From Terriglobia bacterium (GTDB taxonomy: Bacteria; Acidobacteriota; Terriglobia; Bryobacterales; Bryobacteraceae): 64,000 nucleotides of DNA. A program made the translations under genes and the position numbers. Below are positions 37,097 to 46,115 of the stretch, one piece after another (the first letter of the stretch is position 1; every line of letters begins with the position of its first letter). The DNA lies in contig JAIQFK010000013.1 of assembly GCA_020073305.1 (NCBI GenBank), positions 124,001 through 188,000 of the forward strand, in the 5' to 3' direction. The notes beneath the pieces were generated by a model. The model searched no databases and had not been told where the DNA came from. It saw only the letters and a program-made list of their open reading frames with translations.

Positions 37097-38203
37097 ATGG
37101 CACGTTTACGCGTGGGCGTAATCGGTTGTGGAACCGTAGCCCAGATCATGTGGCTGCCGAATCTCAGGCAGTTGGATGAGCATTTTGAGTTGAAGGCCAT
37201 ATGCGATTTATCGCCTGGTTTGACGGAATCTCTGGGCCGGTACTACAACGTGTCCCGATGTTTCCAGGATTACCACGACCTGGTTGCGGAGGATCTCGAC
37301 GCCGTGGTGGTGCTGACGCCCGGTTCCCATGCGGCGCCTGCCATTGCTGCCATGGAAGCCGGCAAACACGTGATCGTTGAAAAACCGATGTGCTTCACCC
37401 AGCGGGAAGCCGATTGCATGATTGCCGCGTCGAAGCGGTGCGGCCGTCATCTGATGGTTGCCTACATGAAGCGCTATGACCCGGGCTACCGTTACGGCCG
37501 CGAGTGCGTCCGTTCCATGCGAGGACTTCGGTATGTTCAGGTCAACGTTCTGCACCCATCGGAACCACAGTATTTTGCCCATCACCGCATCAAACGATTC
37601 AGCGACGTTCCCCAGGCCACGCTGGAAGCGCTTCAACGTGAGGCGGATCAACTGGCGGTTGAAGCCATTGGTGGTGTCTCAGACCGGTTGCGGTTCTTGT
37701 ATCTGGACGTCTTCCTCGGAAGCATGATTCACGATGTCAATGCGCTACGCGGCATCCTCGGCAGTCCCGACTCATCCATGTTCACAACGCTCTGGCCGGA
37801 TGACGTGACCTATCCGACCATCACCACGATGTTCACCTACAAGCAGGGGCCGCGGGCCGTTTTCACCTGGTCCTATCTCAGTGATTTACGCGATTACTTT
37901 GAGGAGCTGGCCTTCCTGGGAGAAGAATCGAGAGTACGGATCCAGTTTCCTTCCCCGTTCTTGCGACACTTCCCCACGCCGGTTGAGGTTCAGGGGATGG
38001 AGAACGGAGCCGAGTATCGCAAGCGGGTCAATGTCTCCTACGCCGAGGCCTTCAAGGAAGAGTTGTTGCATTTCCACGAATGTATTCACACCGATCGGGA
38101 GCCGCTCACCAACGGCAGCGAAGGGAAAGAGGACATTGCGTTTCTGCAGAAGGTGGTTGCGGCCGCGCGTCCTGAGGGGCTGGGAGGAGAGGCCACGCGA
38201 TGA
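37097..38203 (+). CDS. Gfo/Idh/MocA-family oxidoreductase
   Basis: A 368-residue dehydrogenase with the Rossmann start RVGVIGCGTVAQIMWLPNL, AVVVLTPGSHAAPAIAAMEAGKHVIVEKPMC (catalytic-lysine EKP motif) and a C-terminal alpha/beta domain. Members oxidise inositol, glucose-6-phosphate or other polyols using NAD(P). The substrate here is undetermined. It overlaps the next gene by 4 bases (ATGA) and lies between two TIM-barrel isomerase genes. Confidence 0.88.
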   Translation: MARLRVGVIGCGTVAQIMWLPNLRQLDEHFELKAICDLSPGLTESLGRYYNVSRCFQDYHDLVAEDLDAVVVLTPGSHAAPAIAAMEAGKHVIVEKPMCFTQREADCMIAASKRCGRHLMVAYMKRYDPGYRYGRECVRSMRGLRYVQVNVLHPSEPQYFAHHRIKRFSDVPQATLEALQREADQLAVEAIGGVSDRLRFLYLDVFLGSMIHDVNALRGILGSPDSSMFTTLWPDDVTYPTITTMFTYKQGPRAVFTWSYLSDLRDYFEELAFLGEESRVRIQFPSPFLRHFPTPVEVQGMENGAEYRKRVNVSYAEAFKEELLHFHECIHTDREPLTNGSEGKEDIAFLQKVVAAARPEGLGGEATR

Positions 38204-39177
38204 AAATCGGACTATTCACGGACGGCCTGATGCACCTCCCATTCGGCGAAGCCTTGGCAAAGGCGGCGGCCCTGGGTGTTGAAACCGTCGAGATCGGAAC
38301 GGGAAACTTCTCGCCGGCGCCTCACTGCGATCTGCCTACTTTGCATGGCAACTCAAACGCCCGCAAGGAGTTCCTTGAAACGATCCATTCGCACCAACTC
38401 CAGCTTGCGTCGCTCAACTGTAGCGGAAATCCGCTGCATCCCAACCAGGACCTGGCACAGCGGGCTGCTGAGATCACGCACAAGACGCTGCAATTGGCGG
38501 GAATGCTGGGCGTGGAACGCGTGGTGTGCATGAGCGGCTGCCCCGGAACGCCGGAAGGGGGCCGATATCCCAACTGGGTGGTGGCATCCTGGCCCGAGGA
38601 CTTCCTGGAGTTGCTGGACTGGCAATGGCGGGAGCGAATCATTCCTTTTTGGAGGAAAATGGCGGCGCTGGCCAAAGCGGAGGGCGTCCGGCAGCTCTGC
38701 TTCGAGTTGCATCCGGGCATGTGCGTCTACAATGTCTCATCATTTCAGCGGCTGCGCGCGGCCGTCGGGCCAATGATTGCCGCCAATCTGGATCCCAGCC
38801 ACTTCTTCTTCCAGGGGATGGATCCGCTGGCGGTCATCCGGGCTCTGGGCGACACGATCGGCTATGTGCACGCCAAAGATGCCCGCGTGGACCCCTATAA
38901 TCTGGCCGTGCAAGGCTCGCTGGATTTACAGCCAGGAAAGCCTGTGCGTGAACTGGTCTGGGCTTATCGCACGCTGGGGTACGGTCACGGAACGCAGTTC
39001 TGGGCTGACTTTGTATCCGGCCTGCGGTCGGTGGGCTACGATGGGGTGCTGTCGATCGAGCACGAAGACCCGTTGATGGACGCCGAGGAAGCCATATGCC
39101 GTGCGGTCGGGCTCTTAAAAAACACGGCTTTGTTCGGACCGCCGTCCGTTGTTCCCGGCGCTCCACCGCCGTATTGA
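38200..39177 (+). CDS. Sugar phosphate isomerase/epimerase family TIM barrel
   Basis: The 325-residue protein is an AP-endonuclease-2/xylose-isomerase-like barrel starting MKIGLFTDGLMHLPFGEALA. The metal-binding positions are visible as CFELHPGMCVYN, ANLDPSHFFFQG, YVHAKDARVDP and LSIEHEDPLMD. It resembles proteins annotated as hydroxypyruvate- or tagatose-type isomerases, but the exact substrate is unknown. It is translationally coupled to the dehydrogenase gene before it. Confidence 0.85.
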   Translation: MKIGLFTDGLMHLPFGEALAKAAALGVETVEIGTGNFSPAPHCDLPTLHGNSNARKEFLETIHSHQLQLASLNCSGNPLHPNQDLAQRAAEITHKTLQLAGMLGVERVVCMSGCPGTPEGGRYPNWVVASWPEDFLELLDWQWRERIIPFWRKMAALAKAEGVRQLCFELHPGMCVYNVSSFQRLRAAVGPMIAANLDPSHFFFQGMDPLAVIRALGDTIGYVHAKDARVDPYNLAVQGSLDLQPGKPVRELVWAYRTLGYGHGTQFWADFVSGLRSVGYDGVLSIEHEDPLMDAEEAICRAVGLLKNTALFGPPSVVPGAPPPY

Positions 39178-39187
39178 GAGTGGTGCG

Positions 39188-40489
39188 ATGATTCGCAGGC
39201 AGTTCCTCAGGAAATCGCTGGCTGCGGCTGCCGCAGTGCAAGCTCTGTCCAGTTGCGGCGGAAAGAAGAATTCGAGCTGGCGCGGTCAGATCACCTTCGG
39301 GAGTTATGCCGATCCGGCTCTCGATAGCCTCAGAGACATTTTTCTCCCCGAATTCGAGCGAGCCACCGGTATTCATGCCGAGTGGGTGGAGGCCGATTTT
39401 TCGGGGTGGTTGCAAAAAGCCATGAACGATGGCCAAACCAAAGCCGGCGCGTTTGATATTTACGTAATGGATGATCTGTGGGTCCCTCGCTTCGCGGGAG
39501 CGGGTTACCTGGCAAATTTGGATGAGCTAGGTTTTCAACCTGACCAGGACTTTGTACCGTCCGCGCTGGATTTGGGCTATTGGCCCCCCAAGACCGGCCT
39601 GCGCCAGCCCGGCATCGATCCCAAGGCGAAGTCCACGCTTTACTCCCTTCCTCTCATCGGCGATTGCCAGCTCTTCTTCTATCGCAATGACATTTTCAGA
39701 ACTGGTTCTCCAGCCACGTGGGACGACGTCCTGCAGATGGCGCGCGGAAAATCCGATCCCGCACGGCGCCAGTATGGATGGGTCACGCGGGGCGTGAAGG
39801 GGAACCCGATTATGAACTCGTTCTTCGTGCTCCTGCATGACTTTGGCGGCGACATATTCGGAGAGAACTGGAAAGTGGTTTTCAATAGCCCTCAAGCGGT
39901 AGAGGCGCTGGAGTTTTACTTGAGCTTGCTCAAATACGCGCCCTCCGGCGTTGCCGAGTTTGATTCGGACCAGGAAGGCGCAACTTTACTACAGGGAAAC
40001 GCATTCGCCGCCACGATGTGGACGGGCTGGTGCCCGCAGACCGACGACCCGACGAAATCGAGAGTTGTTGGCAAAATCAATTTTGATGTGCCTCCGAAGA
40101 AAGTCAACCGGGTAGCGAAATTGGGTCTGTTCATGTCTGGAATTGCGGCATCGGCGCCCAACAAACCGGGTGCGCTGGAATTTCTCAAGTGGTTCAGCAG
40201 TCCCGAGATTCAAGTCCGGTTTGCGCGGTCCGGAGGATCGGCGTTTCGGATCAGCGCTCTGAAGGATGAGGAAGCGCAGAAGAAAGGCAGGTGGCTGGAT
40301 GCCACCCTCAGGGCGCTGACGTGCGGAGTTCCTTCGCCGCGCACATCCGACTGGTCGAAGGTGGAGGATATCCTCGGGACTCACCTGAATCAAGCGCTGC
40401 TGGAAAGAGGCAAGGCAAAAGAGCACCTCGACGCCGCCGCGGCCGAAGCCACCGCTTTCCTCAAGGGCGCAGGTTATCCTGTCGGATAA
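39188..40489 (+). CDS. ABC sugar-binding lipoprotein (Tat-type signal)
   Basis: A 433-residue extracellular solute-binding protein, family 1. The N-terminus MIRRQFLRKSLAAAAAVQALSSCGG combines an RRxFLRK twin-arginine motif with a lipobox ending at Cys. The mature part (ITFGSYADPALDSLRDIFLPEFERATGIHAEWVEAD) is a typical sugar-binding fold. It delivers substrate to the two permeases that follow at once. ATG 39188 is chosen because it begins the signal; the longer frame from 39149 overlaps the previous gene. Confidence 0.9.
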   Translation: MIRRQFLRKSLAAAAAVQALSSCGGKKNSSWRGQITFGSYADPALDSLRDIFLPEFERATGIHAEWVEADFSGWLQKAMNDGQTKAGAFDIYVMDDLWVPRFAGAGYLANLDELGFQPDQDFVPSALDLGYWPPKTGLRQPGIDPKAKSTLYSLPLIGDCQLFFYRNDIFRTGSPATWDDVLQMARGKSDPARRQYGWVTRGVKGNPIMNSFFVLLHDFGGDIFGENWKVVFNSPQAVEALEFYLSLLKYAPSGVAEFDSDQEGATLLQGNAFAATMWTGWCPQTDDPTKSRVVGKINFDVPPKKVNRVAKLGLFMSGIAASAPNKPGALEFLKWFSSPEIQVRFARSGGSAFRISALKDEEAQKKGRWLDATLRALTCGVPSPRTSDWSKVEDILGTHLNQALLERGKAKEHLDAAAAEATAFLKGAGYPVG

Positions 40490-40493
40490 GGCG

Positions 40494-41363
40494 ATGCCGC
40501 GGGCTGGAGCAGCAGGTAAATGGGCGCCGTGGTTGCTGATCGCTCCCACGGCCGTCTTTGCCCTGGCGCTGACGGTTCTGCCGCTCGGCTACTCTCTCGT
40601 GACCAGCCTGCGGGAATTTCCTCTGGGCCACGCGCCGGTGTTTGTGGGATTGCAGAACTACAGGAACCTGCTCGAGGACGCGAATTTTCGCGGCTCACTG
40701 GGAACCACGCTTCTATTTACCGTCGCGGCAACGGCAGTCGAGTTCGTGCTCGGGTTGGGGCTGGCGCTGCTCCTCAAAGAGGAATTCTCTTTCCAGGGCA
40801 TTATCCGTTCCAGCCTGATCATCCCCATGGTCATTGCGCCCGTAGTGGTCGGCATCATCTGGCGCTTGCTCTATGGCGCCGATGTGGGGCTTTTCAGTTT
40901 TGCCGTGCAGGCGCTGACCGGGAAGAGCGTCAGTGTGCTGTCCAGCACCACGCTGGCGCTGCCCGCGCTGATTCTGGTGGACATCTGGGAGTGGACGCCG
41001 TTCATGTTCCTCATCCTGCTGGCGGGGATTCAATCGCTGCCCCAGGAGCCGTTCGAAGCGGCCCGAGTGGATGGCGCGAGTACCTGGAACATCTTCACGC
41101 ATTTGACGGTCCCGATGCTAAAACCGGTGATCGTTGTGGCTCTGCTGATTCGCGCTCTCGATGCCTTCACGGTCTTCGACCAGGTGTTTGTCCTGACGCA
41201 GGGCGGGCCGGGCACCGCGACCGAAGTGGCCACGCTGATGATTTATAAGACGGCCTTCCGCTTCTCGCAGTTCGGCTATGGCGCCGCGATGGCGATCGCG
41301 CTGCTGGTGCTGGTGATGTTCTTCTCGGCCGCTCTGACGCGGGCCTTCCGGGGCAGCAGCTAG
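40494..41363 (+). CDS. ABC sugar permease, MalF/UgpA type
   Basis: A 289-residue inner-membrane permease with about six spans and the EAA loop EAARVDGASTWNIFTHLTVPMLKP that contacts the ATPase. It is separated by 4 bases from the binding-protein gene and abuts the second permease without a gap. Its partners are the ATPase at 33854-34927 and the permease at 41364. Confidence 0.92.
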   Translation: MPRAGAAGKWAPWLLIAPTAVFALALTVLPLGYSLVTSLREFPLGHAPVFVGLQNYRNLLEDANFRGSLGTTLLFTVAATAVEFVLGLGLALLLKEEFSFQGIIRSSLIIPMVIAPVVVGIIWRLLYGADVGLFSFAVQALTGKSVSVLSSTTLALPALILVDIWEWTPFMFLILLAGIQSLPQEPFEAARVDGASTWNIFTHLTVPMLKPVIVVALLIRALDAFTVFDQVFVLTQGGPGTATEVATLMIYKTAFRFSQFGYGAAMAIALLVLVMFFSAALTRAFRGSS

Positions 41364-42206
41364 ATGCCGCGGCTCAGTTCCACCGGACAGCGGCGGCTAT
41401 GGCTGTTCACGCGCCTGGTTTTGATTGTTCTGGCCCTCATCATCACGCTGCTGCCCGTTTACTGGATGGTGAGCACTTCACTGAAAACCCAGGTTGAAGT
41501 GTTTGCTTCGCCGCCCACTTTGTGGCCGCAAAATCTCACGCTCGATAACTACGTCAATCTCTTCACCCGCCGTCACCTGGGAGGCTACCTGCTCAACAGC
41601 ATCCTTATTGTGGGGAGCGCCGTTTTGCTGTCGCTGGCGATGGGCTCACTGGCTGCGTATTCCCTGGCGCGTTTCGGACGGCTCCAGCAAAGGCTCAATT
41701 TCTGGGTTCTGGCGCCGCGCATGATCCCTCCGGTTGCGCTCGTGGTGCCGTTGTTTCTCATGCTGCAGGAACTCGGCCTGATCAACAGGAAGCTGGGGCT
41801 CATCCTTGTTTATACCGCCTTCAATTTGCCGTTTGTCGCGTGGATGATGCGCTCCTTTTTTCAAGAGATCCCCGTGGACCTGGAGGAAGCGGCGATGGTG
41901 GATGGAGCCAGCCGGCTGCGTTCCTTTCGCGACATTGTGTTGCCGCTGGCATCGCCAGGCCTTGCCGCCACCGCGATTTTTTCGCTGATCATCACGTATA
42001 ACGAGTTTTTCTTCGCGCTCATCCTGACCTCGACGCCGGCGGCCGCGACTCTCCCGGTCGGCACCGCCGCTCTGATCGGAAAGACGCAGACGCTGTATGG
42101 CGAGATGGCCGCGGCGGGCGTGGTGGCGGCTGTCCCGCTAGTGATTTTCGCGCTGCTGGTGCAGCGGCATCTTGTCCGCGGGTTGACGATGGGCGCGGTG
42201 AAATGA
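41364..42206 (+). CDS. ABC sugar permease, MalG/UgpE type
   Basis: A 280-residue permease with the EAA loop EEAAMVDGASRLRSFRDIVLPLASPGL and a typical MalG-like start (YWMVSTSLKTQVEVFASPPTLWPQN). It forms the heterodimer with the preceding permease. The stop overlaps the next gene by 4 bases (ATGA). Confidence 0.92.
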   Translation: MPRLSSTGQRRLWLFTRLVLIVLALIITLLPVYWMVSTSLKTQVEVFASPPTLWPQNLTLDNYVNLFTRRHLGGYLLNSILIVGSAVLLSLAMGSLAAYSLARFGRLQQRLNFWVLAPRMIPPVALVVPLFLMLQELGLINRKLGLILVYTAFNLPFVAWMMRSFFQEIPVDLEEAAMVDGASRLRSFRDIVLPLASPGLAATAIFSLIITYNEFFFALILTSTPAAATLPVGTAALIGKTQTLYGEMAAAGVVAAVPLVIFALLVQRHLVRGLTMGAVK

Positions 42207-43687
42207 ATCGGCGTAAATTCCTGAGAGCGGGTGCGTGCAGCACGATCGCCGGGGCGGGAATCCCGAGTCTGGCTGCGGCTCCGGGCAGCGGGTCGATCCT
42301 CGCAAAATACACCGCGGAAGATCACCGGCGGCGGCTGAAGAATATCGCTGCTTGCGAACTGGCCATTCATTCGTGTTTGCGCAAGCATCTTGTCACCAGT
42401 TACCTCCCGGGCCAATGCTCGTACAATCTCGGCGAATATCCGTGCCGCAAGCCCTGGGAGATCGGCGACAGGGATGTCCAGGAACTGGATCGCCTGAAAG
42501 ATCACGGCATCCGCCTGATTCAGTTGCACGAAGAGTGGAACGACTCGCAACGTCTTTTCGGGGCGCACAAGTTTGCCCCGCTCAACCCCGCCGGCTTTCG
42601 CCGGTTCATCGACCTCGCGCACCAGCGCGGTATGAAGGTCATCGTCTACGCGTCGAGCGGATTCTTTGAGAAGCGCGATCCTGACTTCCGGCAGGAATGG
42701 GCGCGGGATCAGGATCTGGTCGAGCTTTTCTACCACTACGCGCGTTGTTCGCCCGCGAGCCCCGGTTGGCGCGCGTATTTTTTGAAGCAGTTGGTCCGAG
42801 TGCTGGATGAGTACGGAGTCGATGGCATCTACAACGACCTCGGGTATATCCGGCTAGTGGGAAATCCCGCACGCCCGACAGCGGACGAAGTTCTCGCCTT
42901 CCGGGAGACAGCCACGAACGACGGCGCGCTCGAGGATCTGCTGGCTCTCATTTACGAAGAGGTGAAACGCCGTGGGGGTCTGGTGAAGGTCCATTGCGGC
43001 GCGGCCGACCGCCCGCAGACCAATCTCCGCGTCTACGATTACCTGTGGGTAGGCGAGGAAGTCGAAAGCGGCGATGCGCTTCGCGAGGCCGTCAAGGATT
43101 ATTCTCCGTACGTTGTCCCATGCCTGGACATGAGCCGCGCGCGCATTGAAAACGAGAATGAGCTTTACCTGCACGCCATCCCGTACATGCAGTTTCCATT
43201 GCTGCTTGCCGGCAAGCCGTTCACGGGAGAGCGCGCCACGATTCCGGGAATCCAATACGTCCCCGAGAGCGAGGATTTCTGGACGCAGCATTGCCGCGCG
43301 ATCTGGAAGTACTATCAGAGCCACCAGAACGGGCCTTACAGCTACGGCTGGTGGGACTCCGTCCCCGGACGGCCGCAAGCGCGGGCGACGCACGCGGAAT
43401 GGCTGAAGCAATACGCGCCGATGGTGGAAGAGGGAACGTGGGCCTGGATCGAGACTAAGGATTCGCAGTTATTCCGCCGGCCTTTGCCGCAGGGTGTGGT
43501 GGCTTCTGTGTTTGCGAATCGCGAGAGATACATGGTGTTGGCGAACTATGAACGGAGTGCGGCGGAGATTGCGACGAGCCAGGCTTACGTTTCGGGCAAA
43601 GAGCCGTCGTCGAAGGCGGCGATGCTGTGGCAGGTTGAAGGGCGCTCGCTGCTGGTTTTGAGGACGATGTCTGCTAGCGCCGGCTAA
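42203..43687 (+). CDS. Tat-exported TIM-barrel protein, putative glycosidase of unknown family
   Basis: The 494-residue protein begins MNRRKFLRAGACSTIAGAG, a twin-arginine signal. The body reads like a glycosidase barrel: GIRLIQLHEEWNDS, GMKVIVYASSGFFEKRDPDF and YGVDGIYNDLGYIRL (strand ends rich in Asp/Glu/Trp), and SYGWWDSVPGRP. The Asp in IYNDLG is a candidate nucleophile as in clan GH-D-like barrels, but I cannot name a family. A small beta domain ends the protein. It is the last gene of the ABC operon and stops directly against the convergent fucosidase gene. Confidence 0.7.
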   Translation: MNRRKFLRAGACSTIAGAGIPSLAAAPGSGSILAKYTAEDHRRRLKNIAACELAIHSCLRKHLVTSYLPGQCSYNLGEYPCRKPWEIGDRDVQELDRLKDHGIRLIQLHEEWNDSQRLFGAHKFAPLNPAGFRRFIDLAHQRGMKVIVYASSGFFEKRDPDFRQEWARDQDLVELFYHYARCSPASPGWRAYFLKQLVRVLDEYGVDGIYNDLGYIRLVGNPARPTADEVLAFRETATNDGALEDLLALIYEEVKRRGGLVKVHCGAADRPQTNLRVYDYLWVGEEVESGDALREAVKDYSPYVVPCLDMSRARIENENELYLHAIPYMQFPLLLAGKPFTGERATIPGIQYVPESEDFWTQHCRAIWKYYQSHQNGPYSYGWWDSVPGRPQARATHAEWLKQYAPMVEEGTWAWIETKDSQLFRRPLPQGVVASVFANRERYMVLANYERSAAEIATSQAYVSGKEPSSKAAMLWQVEGRSLLVLRTMSASAG

Positions 43688-44995
43688 CTAACCCGCGTCC
43701 ACCCGTGACGACAGCGCGTCCTGCACCGGCTCTGACTCACACTCCGCGGCAATCACCGTCACCAGTTCGTCCGGCGGCTCGGCAGGGAGGCCGGAGAAGA
43801 TCAACTGGCGGCCTTTCTGTGCAAATGCCACTTCCTTCCCGGAGGCCAGCAGGCGCGCGGATTTCACCCTGGTCGTGACGCCGCCGACCGTTACAGCGCT
43901 GGCGGGCCAGAAGTGGACGTGCGTGTAGAGCGTGGTTCCCCTGCGCGTGTAGGCTTCGATGTTCCCGTGCGGAAACCGGCATTTCTGAGTTCCGTAGATG
44001 GCCGCGCCGTTTTTTCCGAGCCATTGGCCCACGGCGTTGAGGATGCGGACGCTCGGCTCGGGCACCGTACCGTCCGCCTTGGGCCCGATGTTCAGCAGGT
44101 AATTCCCGCCGTCGCGCGCGCACTCGATCAAATCCCGCACAATGCGCTGGGGCGATTTCCAGGTATGATCGCCCGAGCAGTAGCCCCAACTATCGTTCAT
44201 CGTCATGCAGGATTCCCAGTCATCCTTGGCGGCTTGCGTCGTTTCCTCGGGCGTGGAAAAGTCGCCGGCCAGCCGGTTCCGGTTGTTGACCAGGATGTCG
44301 GGCTGAAGCTCCAGCACCATCCGGTTCATCTTTTCCGACTCCCAGCCCTCGGCATCGAACGGAACGGCCATGTCGTACCACAGGATGTCGATCTTGCCGT
44401 AGTTCGTCAGCAGTTCGCGGATCTGGCCGTGTGTGTAGTCCACGAAACGCCGGCGTGCGGCGGGGTCTTCTTTGGCGCGCAGCCAGTCGGGATGATGCCA
44501 GTCCATGAGCGAATAGTAGAAACCCACGCGGAGGCCCTCGGCGCGGGCGGCGTCCGCGTACTCGCGGACCAGATCGCGGCCGGGACCTTGGCGCGGCGCG
44601 CAGTAGTCCGTCAGCTTGGAATCGAAGAGGCAGAATCCTTCATGGTGCTTGGTCGTCAGCACCATGTAGCGCATGCCACTCTCGCGTGCCAGGCGGGCCC
44701 AGGCGCGCGCAGCGTTGGGCTGGGGCTGAAACTGTCGGGCGTGCTGCTCGTACTCGTGGAGCGGGATGTCTTCGTCGCCCATGGCCCAGGCATCGCGGCC
44801 CAGGAGGCTGTAGACGCCCCAGTGGATGAACATGCCGAACTTGGCGTCCCGCCACCATTGGATGCGCCGCTCATGGCCTGGGGGCGGGGCAGCAGGGGCG
44901 GGCGTGGAAACGGCGCTGGACGGTTTGCAGCCCGCTCCGGCTAGCATCGTGCCGGCGGTGAGCGCTTTCAGATAGTCGCGCCGGGATGAGTGCAC
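43688..44995 (-). CDS. Alpha-L-fucosidase (GH29), exported
   Basis: A 435-residue GH29 enzyme with a twin-arginine-like/lipoprotein signal (SSRRDYLKALTAGTMLAGAGC). The family motifs are WWRDAKFGMFIHWGVYSLLG, TTKHHEGFCLFDSK, GFYYSLMDWHHPDW, and DILWYDM with the nucleophile Asp. It continues GNYLLNIGPKADGTVP and a C-terminal beta sandwich. It should release alpha-L-fucose from glycans in the periplasm. The start is GTG, 4 bases after the stop of the TPR gene. Confidence 0.88.
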   Translation of the reverse strand: MHSSRRDYLKALTAGTMLAGAGCKPSSAVSTPAPAAPPPGHERRIQWWRDAKFGMFIHWGVYSLLGRDAWAMGDEDIPLHEYEQHARQFQPQPNAARAWARLARESGMRYMVLTTKHHEGFCLFDSKLTDYCAPRQGPGRDLVREYADAARAEGLRVGFYYSLMDWHHPDWLRAKEDPAARRRFVDYTHGQIRELLTNYGKIDILWYDMAVPFDAEGWESEKMNRMVLELQPDILVNNRNRLAGDFSTPEETTQAAKDDWESCMTMNDSWGYCSGDHTWKSPQRIVRDLIECARDGGNYLLNIGPKADGTVPEPSVRILNAVGQWLGKNGAAIYGTQKCRFPHGNIEAYTRRGTTLYTHVHFWPASAVTVGGVTTRVKSARLLASGKEVAFAQKGRQLIFSGLPAEPPDELVTVIAAECESEPVQDALSSRVDAG

Positions 44996-44999
44996 GGAT

Positions 45000-46115
45000 C
45001 TATCTCGTTATGTCCTGGAACATGCGCTGTTCGTCGGTTTTCTTTTCGGCGCGCAGGGTTCGAGTGATCTCGAAGTGGCGGTTGGCTTCCTCGGTGCGGC
45101 CCATTTGCTGGTAGGCGCGGGCGAGCGAATAGTGGGCGTAGTCGTTCCGGGGGTCCAGCTTCAACGCGCGCTCCAGAAAGCCCACGCCGAGTTCCAGGTT
45201 GCTCTTCTTTAGCTCCACCTCGCCGAGCAGCAGGTAAGCGCCTGTGAAACTGTCGTTGAGCCACAGAGCTTCTTTGAGAACCTTCTCGGCTTCGTCGTAC
45301 TTCTCGAGCCTGAAATAGGCATCGCCCAGCCGCCAGTAGACCAGCCACACGGTGGGGTTGATTTCCAGTTCTTTTTTGAACTCTTCGAGCGCGCGCTGCG
45401 GATTGGTCTGGTAGAGAAAGATCTCGCCCAGAAGAAAATGCGCCATGGGAAGCCGTGGATCGAGTTCCAAGGCCTTCTGGATTTCCGGCACGGACCGGTC
45501 CTCCAGCTTTTGGCGCACCATCATCTTGGCGAGCATCAGGTGGGCCATGGCGCTGTCGGGCGCCACTGAAAACATCTGAGCGAACGCCGTCCGCGCCTTA
45601 TCCGGCTGTTGAGTCTTGATATAACAGACTCCAAGCAGATACAACGTGTCGGATTGCGCCGCTGGGATATGCGAATGGATCTTCTCAAATAGCGGAATGG
45701 CCTCGTCCACTTCGCCCACCGAATAAAGGGAAAGGCCCAGCAGTTGCGCCACTTCCATGTCGTCCGGCTTTTGCTCGACGGCTAGTTTGAAATGAGAGAT
45801 GGCCTGCTGGAAACTGCGCTTCTGGTAATAGGCCTTTGCGAGTTTAGCTTCGAGACCCGAGGTTTGTGGCTGACTTTTCCGAACGCTCTCCAGCACAGCA
45901 ATCGCTTCATCAAGCTTACCCTGGCTGATGAGTGCGTCTGCCCGATTGAGACTCTTCTCAGGATCAGTGTCGGCCGGCTGTGTTGCGCCGCTACCCGCAC
46001 AGGATAGTAGGACTGCTAGCAGAGCCGCCGAAGCACGAAAAAACGGCGGGAGCGAGAGGCTTAGGGCCTTCCGCTCCCGAACTCGGATACACCTAGAAAT
46101 CGAAGCGAAGCCCAA
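45000..46115 (-). CDS. TPR-repeat lipoprotein
   Basis: A protein of about 370 residues with a hydrophobic signal and lipobox (AALLAVLLSC) and then roughly eight tetratricopeptide repeats (for example AISHFKLAVEQKPDDMEVAQLLG and YDEAEKVLKEALWLNDSFTGAYLLLG). It is probably a periplasmic scaffold. No ATG, GTG or TTG occurs in frame between the receptor's stop and the signal sequence. TTG at 46115, inside the receptor gene, is taken as start; ATG 46190 is the alternative. Such TPR proteins commonly follow large TonB-dependent receptors in acidobacteria. Confidence 0.78.
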   Translation of the reverse strand: MGFASISRCIRVRERKALSLSLPPFFRASAALLAVLLSCAGSGATQPADTDPEKSLNRADALISQGKLDEAIAVLESVRKSQPQTSGLEAKLAKAYYQKRSFQQAISHFKLAVEQKPDDMEVAQLLGLSLYSVGEVDEAIPLFEKIHSHIPAAQSDTLYLLGVCYIKTQQPDKARTAFAQMFSVAPDSAMAHLMLAKMMVRQKLEDRSVPEIQKALELDPRLPMAHFLLGEIFLYQTNPQRALEEFKKELEINPTVWLVYWRLGDAYFRLEKYDEAEKVLKEALWLNDSFTGAYLLLGEVELKKSNLELGVGFLERALKLDPRNDYAHYSLARAYQQMGRTEEANRHFEITRTLRAEKKTDEQRMFQDITR

